A DNA stretch of 64,000 nt, taken from contig JAQGDQ010000020.1 in NCBI GenBank assembly GCA_030141605.1, forward strand, positions 372,001-436,000. The letters are read 5' to 3'. Position numbers and translations under genes: made by a program. Within the stretch, counting starts at the first letter, position 1. Every line of letters starts with the position of its first letter. This stretch comes from Tubiluchus corallicola (Eukaryota; Priapulida; Priapulimorpha; Priapulimorphida; Tubiluchidae). The notes beneath the pieces were generated by a model. It had not been told where the DNA came from. It searched no databases and saw only the letters and a list, made by a program, of their open reading frames with translations. This document shows, in pieces, positions 25,301 through 40,300 of this stretch.

Positions 25301-28300
25301 AATAAACTAACTGTAATTTTTCAGGTATTCTTTGCTGTCATGATAGGCGCATTTGCCATGGGCCATGCAGCAGCTCCGTTGTCAGATTTTGCTAATGCAC
25401 GAGGTGCAGCTTCAAAAGTGTATGAGATAATAGACACGGTGTGTTAAGTTATTTCCAGAAATTTACATTTTCTGTTTTCCAGATTTACCATTTTGAAGCT
25501 TAATAAATTAATCTAAATTGTTTTTAAATACTTAAGTTTTGTGGCTGATAAATTAGACAAGTTTCCTGATTTTCTAATTGCAATGTTAGAGAAGTAGTTA
25601 AGATATTTTTGGTGGCACAGAAGAAATGGGCCAATGTTGAGACTGCAATAACATTAGAAGCAAGTGCCTTAAAAAGTTGAAATTTCATGGTGTTACAATA
25701 CATTAACTTTTGCCTGTGAGAGCTACATATTTTTGGCTTTAGCCAGTGGTTTCCAAACTTTCTCGGACCGTTACCCAAATCGGGAAACCCGGTCGTGTCC
25801 ATTACCCCCCACCTAGTACTACATCTCCAACTCAAAAAGCAAACACACGTATATGCCACAAGCAAGCAAAATTATTTATGTTTGCTCGTGACATAAATAA
25901 ATTTCCAGGTGTTGTTGTTGTATTGTTTTGGAAGAAAACTACGTAAAATGCATTCCGAGCGAAGTTTTAAAAATTTTCGGAGGGGTGCCCGTTACCCCCC
26001 CAAAAAAACCATATTACCCCCGGGGGGTAATTTACCCCTACTTTGGGAACCACTGGCTTTAGCGATGTTTAAGTTTAAGTTGTAGCCGAAAAGCTTTTGT
26101 ATGTTAAAAATTTAAATGCACAATATCAGCTATTCATCAATTGAAAAAACAATCACATTCATGTATAAAGCATTCAATAAATTGCAGCAAAACAACAAAG
26201 AAATTAAACAGTTTACATCTTGGTTTTCACCACAAAAGATAACACACCAATAAAGATTTATTGTCAAGTTGTTAGGAAAAAATGGGACTTAATCCTCTGG
26301 ACTGTGGTATCTGAAATTCCTGAAAGAGAGTGTACCCAAAGTTGCACAGAGATGTTTGATACAGAAAAATTGAAAGCAAAAATTGTTAAGTGCTGGAACT
26401 AGATATTCCATAAAGAAGTAATAGGTATATCGGCTGTTGGAAAAAAATGCCTTCATCTAGTTTGCATTGAAAATGATGGACATGTGAGCACTTGTAATTT
26501 TAACAATGGAGATATACAAAATATTTTATGGCATTTGTTTTTTTGACTTGCTGATTTAAATTTCTGTTTCTTTAAAAGAATCTAAGGGAATGACTTCTGG
26601 CATTTATGCACATTCCTATGGTTAATCCAGTATGGTAATTTCTAAGCAATTTCATTTTTTCTTCGTATAATAGCCCCAGATACCCGATATGTGGTGTGGT
26701 GATAATTATGGGTGGGCAAATCAAAGTTTTAAGTTAAAGAGTGTCAGTTGGAGCTGATTTTTGTCATTCAAAAATATTTCAAAATAATTATGTACTTCAC
26801 TTTTTTAACTCATCTGTGAGACAATTCTTGCAACTTTATGTTCCTTCTTGATAAGTCATTCAGGTAGTGCTTACTGATCTGTATTGTCATACCATTTCAT
26901 ATAGGATATTTTTATTACCACTTTATTACAAATTATTTTTCATTTACAAAAGTTCTCTCTTATACTGACCACATATACTCACTGAGACATGATTAAAGTG
27001 TTATGACTATATTTGCAGGGCTTGCTGTAATATCTTGAGTTGCAAAGATGTTGTGATTGTCTTGTGAATCATTAATTTATTAATGACTTTTGTTGCAAGT
27101 ATTTTTATGTTGTAACTAATATTCCCAGTTACCAGAATGATGTTGTTGGCAGTATTTTTGTGGTTTTAGAAATGTATATTGTATTGTCTCCCAAAAATCA
27201 AAATGATGTCTGTTGAGACTAATGCATTCCTTAATGTCAAAATTTATAGAGTGCGTGTGCAAATGTCTATAGTTTAAGCTAATTCATGTCATTTTAACAA
27301 TGACTGAGCAGTCTCATAAGTGATTTAGCTTATCAACATTCAAAAGTATTATTTAGGTTAAGTATACTGCATGTGATGAATGTTGCTTTGCTGACAGTGA
27401 TATATTTTTTAATTCATTAGTAGTTATAATGGCAGTGTTATTATTTATAGGTTCCAGTCATAGATTCACAATCTACATCAGGTGAAAAACCTTCCAATAT
27501 TGTAGGGAATATTGAATTTAAGGATGTGCATTTTCAGTATCCGTCTAGGCCTGATGTAAAGGTTAGTTGTTAAAGCTTTCTTCGCTCAAAATATTTCCTT
27601 TAGAAGTTCAAAATATTTCCTGTTAGCATTCGATTTACCATTTTTGTGATTTTATGTCATGACTTGTGCATCAGTATGCCATTGTACTGTTTTTAACTAC
27701 CTGTACATTACTAATTAGGGATGTGCAAAAACCAAGCCCAGTTGACCACTGAGCCACAGTTTCAGTCCACGGTTTACTTTGTAAAGACCCCATAATTTCA
27801 TTATTATAGTAGATTGAACACAGCTAATTCACGTTTTGGCAAGTCAGTCCATTTGCATTTATGATGAGCCTTTAAAATGGCTCAGACCGACATTGTGCAA
27901 TTGTAAATTTACTTCAGATGCTTGCAAAATTTCCATTACAATATTTAGAAAGTTTCAGTTTGGATTTGGTTTGGTTTCATTTTTTTAATTTTTGCACAAC
28001 CCTTTTGCTATTATTGGGTTGAGAGTTATTGAGAAAATGAAACTTTAAACTACAAATTTTATTTTGTGCCTCAGGTGCTGAAAGGTCTGAATTTGAGAGT
28101 TGAGAATGGACAAACCGTGGCACTGGTAGGTCCAAGTGGTTGTGGAAAAAGTACAGTTGTGCAACTCATACAACGATTGTATGACACCATCAATGGTTCG
28201 GTATTGTTACTTTTACTATTATACAATCAGAGTCTTTATTATTGCTATTGTGAGTTTCATCAAATTTGAGTCATTTATTGCTGATATTTTATTTTGGCCT

Positions 28301-31300
28301 TTTTACAATGAAGCATTGTTTAGCTATATCTTTCATTCTAATATAAAGAGCTGTTTGGAAACCTGGAAATCCCTCAGCAGTTGATGGGCACCCTCAGCAG
28401 TTGATGGGCTGCTGACATACAGATGTAATGCAAATGATTGTCAAAGGATTTCTCAAACTTTAGAAAGTTCATGATTTTTTCATGGTTTTGTTGCAATGTC
28501 ATAACTGGCCATCATGTTATAGGTGATGTTGGATGGGCGAGATATAAAAACACTGAACGTAAAATGGTTAAGAGATAATATTGGAATCGTCAGCCAAGAG
28601 CCTGTATTGTTTGGCACTACGATTGGAGAGAATATTCGCTATGGACGTGATGGAGTTTCGCAAACTCAGATAGAGGATGCAGCCCGGGAGGCAAATGCTC
28701 ACAACTTCATTATGAAGTTGCCACAGGTATCATTTTCTTCATCCTAAAATCATCAGATTATAAAATATCTAAAAGAGAAAACTTTCCGTGGTTTGCCTCT
28801 TGTGTTATTAAGAAAGGATTTGTTGTCATGTACACTAATTTCAGGTTTTATTTTGTCTGCCTTTGTGTCAAAAAGTCGCTTTTGCATTCAAAAACTTGTG
28901 GCATGAATGAAAAGTTGAACTATACCAATTTAGCTGACAATTGACTTTTATTATTACTATTAAGTTGTGTTGGTAGTGCTTTATTAAAAACAGCACACAA
29001 ATCCCTTTGGATTTGCCTAAAACTGAATTTAGCTTGTCATGTTTACATATAGCAGCCTTCGCCCTTTGGCTCAAATTTACAGTACTTAGATTGTGCTTTG
29101 ATTCTGACTGACGAAATGTTAACTTGATTCTGCAAGTAATTGGGGTGTACATAATAGTGTGCAGCTATGTAAACAATCAAAATTTTACACAGTGTGTCTT
29201 CATAACTGATATTAACATTTGTTGTGGTTTATTTAGAAATACAACACCCTAGTCGGAGAGAGAGGTGCACAACTGTCTGGTGGTCAGAAGCAAAGAATTG
29301 CTATAGCTAGAGCTCTTGTTCGTAATCCTCGGATATTACTGCTAGATGAAGCCACATCAGCATTAGATACAGAGAGTGAAGCTACTGTGCAAGCAGCATT
29401 GGATAATGTAAGGCATTTTAACAATCCACTAAAAAGTCGATTCTGTACCATTCAGAGTTATGTGTTATCAGCTCTGTTCTGATTAGTAGTTGCCAGGGCC
29501 TTAGTTGGTATGGTGGGTTTGATCCAAACTTGTGTTTTACAGGCACGATTGGGGCGCACTACAGTTGTGATAGCTCATCGACTTTCAACCATTAAAAATG
29601 CTGACAAGATTGTGCCTATTGAATTGGGTGTGTCAGTTGAGGAAGGTAGTCATGCAGAACTAATGAAAAAGGGTGGAGTCTACTATCACTTAGTAATGGC
29701 ACAGGTAAGCTAGTAACTGAAAATTTTTATTGAAACCATCCACATAATTTTTGGTCGAGGGACTTTACACAAATTGCTGCTTTTCTGGACGTTGTTGTTT
29801 TTGTGTCATTTGAGTTGAACTTTACTTCAAAACTTTATGGTCTGTATTCTGTGCAGCTTTACTAATTCAGAATTTTTCTGAGGTTGATTTAATTTTTTTA
29901 AGAGCGAAGGTTTGGAAGACATTGAAGAGAATGAAGCAGCCGTTATATCATATACTGATCTTTCTGGTTCTCCTAAAACTCGTTCTGAGAGCCATGTGTC
30001 TGTAAAAAGAGTGTTAAGTCGACAGATTTCTCGTGGAATGTCAGTAACATCAATAGGATCGGATAAACCTGCAGCTCCTGAAGTTGATGAGGTAAACATT
30101 GATTGAGTAAAATTCATCTTATATGTTCAGCATTGATTGCATTAGATTAGACTAGACTAGACTAAACCAGAGATGTGCCGATATGGGAATCTGTGTTACG
30201 ATCCGATACCGATTATTTTTACCTATTGCTGTTGGCCGATCCGATCCGATTTCAGACCCAAGCTGATATGTTGGTATTAGAATTGCTGCAACAGTAATTA
30301 TGTTGTGACTGTGAGAAGTCAAAATACGATATAATTATGACATTAGCTTTTAAATAAGACGCTTATTGACTTCTTTTACAGTTATAATTATGACATTTTT
30401 GTCCTTCAGTAAAGTACTAGTTGTATACTAGTTTTGTGTTTATAGCTTCTGTTTTATTATTAATACCTTTAGTTTATCATTTGCTAGGGTCAGCTTCGTA
30501 TAATTTACTCAACAACATATTTCAGTCCCGACAGCAATTTGGGCTTTTAAACGCACATCAAAAAACACTTCACGGTGAAAAAAATAACTGGTAAAGATGT
30601 TTCATGTAAAATTGCAGATGCGAAAGAAACATGTGATAGTTTGGTAACAACCTCACAGGCACAGAGCTTGAACTTGAAAATATTTGCATTTTACATGTAT
30701 GAAACACCTGTTTTAGTCAAACTCGTACGTTTTATGGCTCAGTCAGCACTTAAAAGTTGTGGCACTTGTATGTAAATGGCATGGTGAAAATGAAATAGAC
30801 CTTTTGAAGAAACTGCATAAACTAATGACCATAAGTGCTTGTTACCATTCATTTTGTGCTAATAACAGAAGGCTCAATCAAAGTTTATTTTAGGTGTAGT
30901 CAAAGTGAAAATTTATTTCAGGAGAAACTTTTAACATCCACGTTCCTATTGCAGATATTAGAGCATTATCGGCTAGAGATCGATCTGCTCCAATGTGCTA
31001 GTTTGTTTGCCTATCTTTTTATTGTAAACAAACTTAGTGTGCCATAATATGACAGAAAATATCAGTTGAACTTGCACAGAAGTTGAACGTTATTTTCTAT
31101 AGTGAAAAGTTATGAGAAAGCCTTCAGTTTTTTGCTGATGATTTTTTAGCATTCTGTTCGTCCTTAAACTATAATTTAATGTTTTATACTGGGTATTACA
31201 ATAAATTTGATATTCATAAGTGAATATCTATTGCAAAATGGCTTTCTAATTTCAGCTTCATAGCTTCAGATGGTTTGTGGTTTTAACTGGTATATCAAGC

Positions 31301-34300
31301 TTAATTTGCATAATGTCCACTTAATTGATGCAGATGTTATTACAGCATTGTTTTTGTCTGTTTGTACAAAATTGTACATTCTGAAAAGCTGTTATGGTTT
31401 GCAAATGCAGAAAATGCAAGTATTTTGTACTGCAGCAGGATAATAAGCAGGACACAAATTTTTACAAGCATTAAGCAGTTTGCATGTAATGAGTAGAAAG
31501 GCATGAGTTTATTTCATGGTTTTATTGTCTTTTAGTTACCTGTTTATCACATAGATGATTTTACATGTATAAATTGCTAATAATTACACCTGTCCGATAA
31601 GTTACGATTGAGATGCATTTTTGTCTTTTTAGAGAGATGTTTAAAGGAAGACAGGTTGATTTTTCTTATACTATCCCATTTTTAAGAATAGTAAAAAGTA
31701 TACATTTTCACACCAGTAATACTGAAAAAGTGTTACTGATAGTTAAAAAATAGATTAAAATCTTAATTAATGGCATTAATTAATTAACTATTGATGACAT
31801 CACAAACGAACATAATTTTCAACAGCAAAAATATTCAACGAGCGTGTTGCATGTGTTTATGAAAGGGAAGATTGAAGAGATTCAGTGTGTTGTACTAAAA
31901 CTCGGCAAGTTTAAAAAAAATTCAGATTTTCTTAAATTAAGTGAAGAAGTCAATGACACATGCCATTCTTGAAAAAATACTGTGTTCTCTTTCAATATTT
32001 CATAGAGTAGATTGTTTTGACATACAGTTTAAGATTGAGTCCAGTTCTGATCTGACTTCACACCTGACTTCAGGCATGACAGCAGTAAATGTTTTCAAAA
32101 TTTTAAGCTTTTGCACTCTGCATTAAGAGAATTTCACTTTTCTCCACAGGATGATGTGTCGGATCTCCCTCCTCCAAGTACACTACGTCTGATGAAGTTG
32201 AACTCTCCTGAGTGGCCATTCATCGCTGTGGGAACATTCTGTGCGATGGCTAATGGAACTATTATGCCTATATTTGCTGTCCTTTTTGCAGAAGTGCTTG
32301 GGGTATGACTGATGATTGTTTATGCAAACATTAATGTTTCATTTTTAACTAGTAGCACATTTTGTGTTGATGGCATTCTGTTACAGGATTCACAGAACAG
32401 TTGTTTTATGGTGAAAAGTCGTTTGGTGCTTATCATGTGAAAAGTGAAGTAAATCAACTGCATTTTTAATGTGTTAGGTGTTTTCAATCATAGACCTAGA
32501 GGAGCAAGAAAAAGAGTCCAATTGGTATGCACTTCTTTTTCTCCTCGTTGGAATTGCAGCTGGAGCCACTATGTTTTTACAGGTAAAAAATGAAATACTT
32601 GGACATTTCCTGTATTTAATAGTAGATTCTCAAATTTCCTTTGCTCTTATCAAATACATATTTTCTAATCAGCTAATGTTTAAATTATGTTTGTAAACAT
32701 TCTTCATTGAGCAAAACAGTGTTGCTTTCTAGGAATTATGCTTCTGATTCTTCAACTATTTTTAGTCATTGTAGTGTATTTGTAGCATTATAAATCAATT
32801 GAAATTGGGTTATTTCATTATACTATTAAAGTTCTTTCTTTCTTTAAGAAGACTTTGTCGATGCCGTTGCTTAAATACTTAATTTCTTAACTTTTTAAAA
32901 ATAGGTGTATTTCTTTGGCATATCTGGAGAAAGCTTGACTAAGAGATTACGTTATATGGGCTTCACATCAATGCTAAGACAAGAGATTGGTTGGTTTGAT
33001 GACAGGAAGAATACAGTGGGGGCACTCATGACTCGTCTTGCTACTGATGCGTCTAATGTTCAGGGGGTTGGTTTTTTTTAAGAAACATTGTGTCATTAAT
33101 AATATGTTTTCATGGTGTTTGCTGTCCTGGAGATCAGCTTCATAAGCTGTTCTTGTTTTGTGTCACCATTTGAAACTTATTCTTAACTTCCAGTATGGCT
33201 ATTACTTTTTCGGTGCCTTTTTGACAAGTAGCTATGTAAGTAACGCTTATGTGTTGTGTTTTGCCTTAAGATGTATTGTTTGGTAGGTTTCAGGGGTAAA
33301 TTTTGTTTAATTGTTCTGACAAATTTTAAACTGGAGGTGAAGGAAATTTTAATTCTAAGAATGTTTGATCTTTTTAGATGACATGGTATAATTCATTATG
33401 TTGGAGTTTTGTGTCAGAATTTCTAGATTTCGCTTTAATGTGAGAAATGATGTGCAAACCTGAAGTAATTTATAAGTGTTCAGTTTAACAATTTGTTGTT
33501 ATGAAATATTGTAAATCAATGACTTTTGAGTCGGCTACTTTTGTAATTACTGCTCCACTATAATCACCCAACATTCTGTGCAGGTTTATACTATAATGAA
33601 GTGATGTCACATTACAGGCATATATACGATTCGGTCATTATTCTTAATATAAGAGAACAGCCATTAACATTGTAGGCACAGTAATAATGCCTTCTGTATG
33701 AAGATATGATGCTTATTTTTATATTTTCAGGCAACAGGAGCACGACTCGGATCCACGCTAAACGGATTTGCTAGTATTGCATGTGGATTAGCTATAGCTT
33801 TTTCTAATAGCTGGCAACTCACGCTGGTCATTCTGGCTTTCACACCTTTTATAATGCTTGGTGGTGTACTACAGATGAAAATGTTGGCAGGAAATGCGCA
33901 TCTTGATAAGGATGCATTAGAGAACAGTGGACGTGTAAGCTTGAAGCTCTCATAACGCAGATAACAATTTTTGAGAACAAGAATAGTAGAATGAAATAAA
34001 ACGTCCCACAATTAAAAACAAGGAAAAAAGAAAGAACACAATGTTTCAAACTAGCATTGCAATTCTTCGGGTGAGCAAAAATGGCCAAAAAGAGCAAAAA
34101 ATCACAAGTGCTTACTGTGGTCACGTTTTTGTTCTGAAAAAACTACAGTGCGAATTTGAAATGTTGTGTTCTTTCTTTTTCCTTGTTTTTCGGTTGTGTT
34201 GATTTTTTATAAATGGAGTTCTCAAGAAAGTTCAGATTTTTCTTTTTCTTATGACACATTTGTGCCAAAGTCCATTTATTGAAGCTCATAATAAACACAA

Positions 34301-37300
34301 TTAAATTTTCATTTATTTCCTTGCTCATTTACTTGTGATTTTAATGTATGAACAATTATTTTAAAGGTGGCTACAGAAGGAATAGATAACATCAGAACAG
34401 TGGCATCATTGTCGAAGGAGAAGCATTTTGTCAATCAGTATTCTTCAAGTCTTCGTATTCCATTTAAGTATGTAGTTGTATCAAAATTAAGAAGATTTTT
34501 TTTTGCACTTTTCATTTTTGTCATGATTGGTTTGATGACAGGTAGAACACAGTAGGGACACGTCAAGGCTTCATATTCCATTTAGATATATAATCTTTGT
34601 ATTGATGATCAACATGTGAAAGCAAAGATTTGTTTTACATTTTTTTCATTTCGGTGAGGTAGGGTGTGTGTGTGTGTGCATGTGCGTGCTCGTGCGTGCG
34701 CGTGTTGTTGTTGTTGTTGTTGTTGTTGTTGGGCCGAGGATTAATTCCGGGTCTTCTAAAGCGAAGCTGAGGAATTCTAAAGCAGTTGTTTGAACTAATT
34801 AAGCTTGTATGCCACGAATGCCAAGTTTTCTTTTCCTAGTATGTTCTGGAAATTAGTTAGGCAATAATGTCATACTTATGTTGTTATGGCAGTTTCTGGA
34901 AAGTAGGAGAATGTATTTTTATTGTGGTCTACCTAATTTTTGATACACTTGTACTTTCTGATCTTTTCATTTATATAGTTTGTTTTATGTGATTATAAAA
35001 ATTGTTGGGCTGTTTTGTAAGGCATTGATTTGTTAAAATTTCAAAAAGTTTTCAGCCTTGTTAATGTCGTAACAGTGCAATACCCGTTCTTTAAGCATTT
35101 GGCAAGCTAATTCATTCTACAATAAAGCTATTTTGAACCAACAGGAATTCAATGATCCGATGTCATTTGTACGGTATAGCATTCAGCTTTTCACAGGGTA
35201 TCATCTTCTTTGCATATTCTGCTTGCTTCTACTATGGTGCAGTGCTAATCGAAGAGAAGGGTTTAGACTACGAAAAGGTTTTCAAGTGAGTGGCTTAAAT
35301 TTTACAAATACTTTGCACATACATACAAGTGTTTGAAGTTTGCATCCAGAGTTGTGCAGAAATTGGTGAGTTTTTTCCTGAAAATCATCCTAAAAATAAA
35401 ATATGTTGTTTTTGATGCTTCTCTTGGTAAGTTAAAATCCTGAAACAGACTTCATGCTGATAACTTGTTGATTAAAAAGGAATGGAGGAATACCCATTCT
35501 TTCAAAAATCTGAAATGGCATTTTTTGAAACAGTTAACAGCTGTTAACTACTTGTCAAGACGTATGGCCAATTTTATGTAGAGCTGATAAGCATGCTTTG
35601 TTATTTCCTTGCTTATATTTTTAGTCAGTAAGTGCTTTCAAATAGATTATCAAAAATAGTTTAGATGATTTGTACAAATAAGTATTCTTTTATTTGATTT
35701 AAACAATGATTTTTTTTAAACTAAAAACAAAAATTTAGTTTTGTTGTCTATTTTGCCAACATGCACAGAGCAAATTAAATTCGTGCCATAAATGAGACTG
35801 CCTGATAAGTTCTGTATCATAATTTATTTTAATGCTTTTAGAGTATTTTCTGCTATTGTGTTTGGAGCAATGTCACTGGGTCAGGCCAGCAGCTTTGCAC
35901 CGGACTTTGCCAAAGCTAAAACTTCTTCACAGAGAGTCTTGCATTTATTTGACCGAGTTCCATTGATTGATAGTTCATCTCCTGATGGTGAAAAACCTGT
36001 AAGCTGTACAATTGATCATCAGTATAAAAGAAGTAACTTTTTGACATTTTGTGAAAAGGAAAATGGCCATAGCATATGTTTTGCAACCAAAGTTAAGTAA
36101 TGCTGAGCCAGGTTAGTAAATGGATTGAAAAGGAAATGGAAATGGTGCTTTTTGTTGAATCTTTTCAGGATCGTATTTTCTAATAAACATTTCTGCCCAA
36201 GTTTTTTTCATTAATCTTATTTGAAAGGAAAACACCAATGAAGTTTTTATCAAAGTTTCAAGGATTACACCTTTGAAGAGATAATAAGAAAGCTTGTTTG
36301 TCTAAATGACAATGTATTACTTCCTTGTATAGATTATTTTTTGTGAAAATTTAATGCTATTCAATATGCTTGAGCCGCTAGTGCAACTTGTTAACGATCA
36401 TCGGATACTTGCAGTACAGTGCGTGTGAAACTGTTGACCTTATTTTTTTCAGAACTGTATTGCAATTTTACATATTTTTTTACTGTAACAATGTTTATGA
36501 ACTCGAATGCTGAATGTTCACTGTTCATTGTTTTAGAGTACTTGTATTGGGAGAATACAGTTTAAGTCAGTCAACTTTAACTATCCATCACGCCCAGATG
36601 TGCCAGTGCTTGTTGGATTTGACTTGACTATTGATCCGTCACAAATGGTGGCTTTAGTTGGTAGTAGTGGCTGTGGAAAGAGTACTACTGTGCAGCTGTT
36701 GGAGAGGTTTTATGACCCTCTAGAAGGGCAAGTGGTGAGCTGCATATGTTGTAAAGGATGTAAACTCTAGTATTGTTTAGTTAAATATCGGGTAAATATG
36801 TCATTTTTAGTCCCAGACTCCCAGTCTATAACTTAGAATAAGCTTGAAGAAGGATGTATCTAGGAAGCCATGAAACCTTGCAAAAATCTTTGTGAATTGA
36901 CAGTTAATCTTCAGAACACTGCACTGTTTGTATGTAATTGCTTATTATTTGTATAATTGGTTTTATGCAACTAAAGGCATATCAGCCCATCTTTGTTAAT
37001 GTGAACAGAAACAAATTCTTGGAAACTTTGGAACTTGTAAATTTTGGATAAGCTAAGTAATAATTTTCTTCCAATAACTAATATACACTGTAATAATTTT
37101 CTTCAAATGAGCAAAAATGAAATTATTAATAATTAAAAAATGGCCAGGAAAGTTACCACAGTTTCCAATTTGATGGTTTTTTCACAAATATTTAGAGGTT
37201 AGTTTTTATAAATAAAGGGGAAGAAAACCTCCAAAAAATTTCAAAGCAGTGAAAGGTAGCAACGGTCAATCGAGTCTTTGATTCATCATAATCTAGGCTA

Positions 37301-40300
37301 GCTATTTTTGCTAATGATATTTAACTTTAACTAGATGATTGATGGGAAAGATATAAAAAATCTGAACATTCAATGGCTTCGACAACAACTTGGCATTGTC
37401 AGCCAAGAACCAGTTTTGTTTGATGCTACGATTGCGGAGAACATTAGCTATGGAGATAACGAGCGAAATGTTCTCATGGATGAAATAATAGCCGCAGCCA
37501 GAAGTGCTAATATTCATACATTTATTCAGTCCCTACCTGAGGTATTTTTGCTATATTGTGATGCTGTATTAAAAATATTATCATTGCCTATGTTCCTTCA
37601 GAAGTTCCTGTATTCATTGTTTACAGTTCAGTGTGATTAGTGAATGCTGTGTTTGGTACATGGTACCAACCACTGCTATTCAATAGCTATTCGAATGGAA
37701 CGAACGAAATTTTAGTCATTTTCAATGACACTTGAACGAAATGAATGAAATTTTTTAAAACTAATGACAATATACAAAACAAAAAGCATCAAAAATTTAT
37801 AATAGTGTCCTAAGTAAGTGTTAATAATTAAAATTGGAATATTTTTTCTTGACACTGCCGTCTGGAGGACGCGATGGCACGCAGCTAACAAAAATGTGGC
37901 ACCATCTAGCAGCAAAGTGGTCTAGTAGATACTTACAGCATTTAGCATTTAAAAAACCAATAAAAGACCAGCAATAGACAATAAATGCTGATATAGTTAT
38001 TGAAAGGGAAAAATTGCCAAACTAATTACCGACATCCATATTTTATGGTTCTGCTTGCTAGGTATTTGTCAGGTCACTTAACCTATAAGTAAAAAATATT
38101 AAGGCTAAATAAGCACTAGTACTATTACTCCCACTGACATATTTTTCCTAGAAAAGATAACTATGACAAACTTAAATTTTTGTCAGCTATAATAGTACAT
38201 ATAATACTAAATTGATAATTGTCTGATAATTTTTTATAGGTATTTGCAAAAATAAAAAATAATATAAATATTTTTATAAACAATTTTATTTAACAATAGC
38301 TTATAATTGTTCATGGAAAGAAGTGGCCATCTGAGCTGTAACAATTCAGCGTACTTTTGCTTATATATTTAACATAACCTCAGCTTTGGCATGCATTTCA
38401 AGGAAGATTTTAATTTCTCTTATCAAAGAAGATGTTACACAAAGTAGATGTAGATATGTGTAGATACTGAAGAAAATGGATGATAATACATTTAGATGCT
38501 GCAAAAGTAGTTGTTCAAAATGTTGAATGAATGATTTATTTATGTTAATGCTGAGGCATCTGCATGAAGCTGAAAGTTCGTTTTCCGAGTTTGTTTTCTC
38601 AAACATTACCTGAAAACAGACTGGTATATTTATTTGAGTTTAAAGTGTAGTCAGGATCGTTAAGCAGGTGTTTTTCAGCATTGCTTTTCACTCTGACATT
38701 ACAAGCAGTAGATTTGCCATGGCAAACCATTTTGTCAAAACCTTGATGTCTGGGAGAGTGTGAGATTAAGATGAAGTTGGAGACTTAGTTTGCAAAAGCA
38801 TGAATGTATGGAGGGATAATGTCACAATATTTAAACTTTTATGATATTAATCACCACAAAATTGCTTAGAATGTTCAGTTGCAGACAGAATTTTCAAGTG
38901 GTGTACTGCTGTCAATTTTTAGGCATTTATATCTGGTTTTCAAAACATTATTGCGGCTGGTTTGTGTCATAACTAATGTACATTTGTGTCCCTTTTGTGA
39001 CATCCAGTATTGTATTAAACACATTATAATAGTTATGCATTTTCTAGGACTTGTATGTTAAATATCCTTAATTCCAAAACTATCTTTACTAGGGATATGC
39101 AACAAATGTTGGAGAAAAAGGTACCCAGTTGAGCGGTGGACAAAAACAGCGAATTGCCATTGCTAGAGCACTGATTCGTAATCCCAGAATATTATTATTA
39201 GACGAAGCAACATCAGCTTTGGATACAGAAAGTGAACGGGTAAGTTTTTTTGCAGCGCTGATATTAAACAGAAAGTTATGATTCGACAGTAAATGATTGT
39301 CTTACGATCTGTTGGACTACATGACACTTCATACTTTGCAAAAAAATAACACTGTATCTTAGAAAGTTGTCGTGAAAGCAACGTATTTGAATAATAATTA
39401 TGGTAAAGTTAATTGTGAATTGAGAAGTTATATAAAGGAGTTACAAGAAATGGTTTCACGAATTATGAGATAACACTAGAGAATTTTCTAAGAACATAAT
39501 GTTCCTTACTACTACGTAATTAGGGTCATGTGCAGAATTACAATTAAATTATAAATGTTAATTTTCCTTGAAATTGAACAATAAATTATGCCGGTTTCTT
39601 TTAAAAAAAAGCTTAAAGGAGCCAGATTTTTGCTGCTGTACGAGCAGAAATCGAATTTAAAAATCCTTAATGACAGCCTTGATAGATGCATTCATGGCTT
39701 CATGGTGAGGGAGAATACAAGCCTGTCCCACCATTTCCTCCACTTCGATTTAATCTTCTAATCTAACACTGAATCCACAGAACTGATTTAGTCACATTTG
39801 GGTTACACATATTTTCCTCAGGACTTCAACTAGTTAAATAAATTTTCCTTAGGAACTCAACTAGTTAAATAATCGTTATCACAATAACATGGGCAAACTG
39901 TCTAGAAACAATTTTCCACCTGTTATCCATCTATTTGCCACTACTGTTATGTTACCTTGCAGGTACACATGGTACAACGTAAAGCAAGTTTACCACTTCT
40001 TCATTTGCAAGTCAAGCAGCTCTTGTGTTATCTTGCAAGTACACTTGGTACAAGCTACAACTTTTTGTTCATAAACTGTTATTTAGCGGTAGTCTAGTTA
40101 TGAACTAGGTAACCAGAAAAATATGCAGACAAGGAAATTTTAAATTTCAACATTTTTTAGGTGGTGCAAGATGCTCTCGATAATGCACAAAAGGGACGTA
40201 CATCTGTCACCATTGCACACCGGCTTTCAACGATTTATCACTCTGATAAAATAGCAGTTATAAATCATGGAAAGGTAGCGGAGGAGGGCCAACATGCTGA

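Noticed and set aside
26220-26402. 60-codon ORF in ABCB intron 9
   Set aside because: It has no similarity to ABCB proteins, and exons 9 and 10 join in phase without it.
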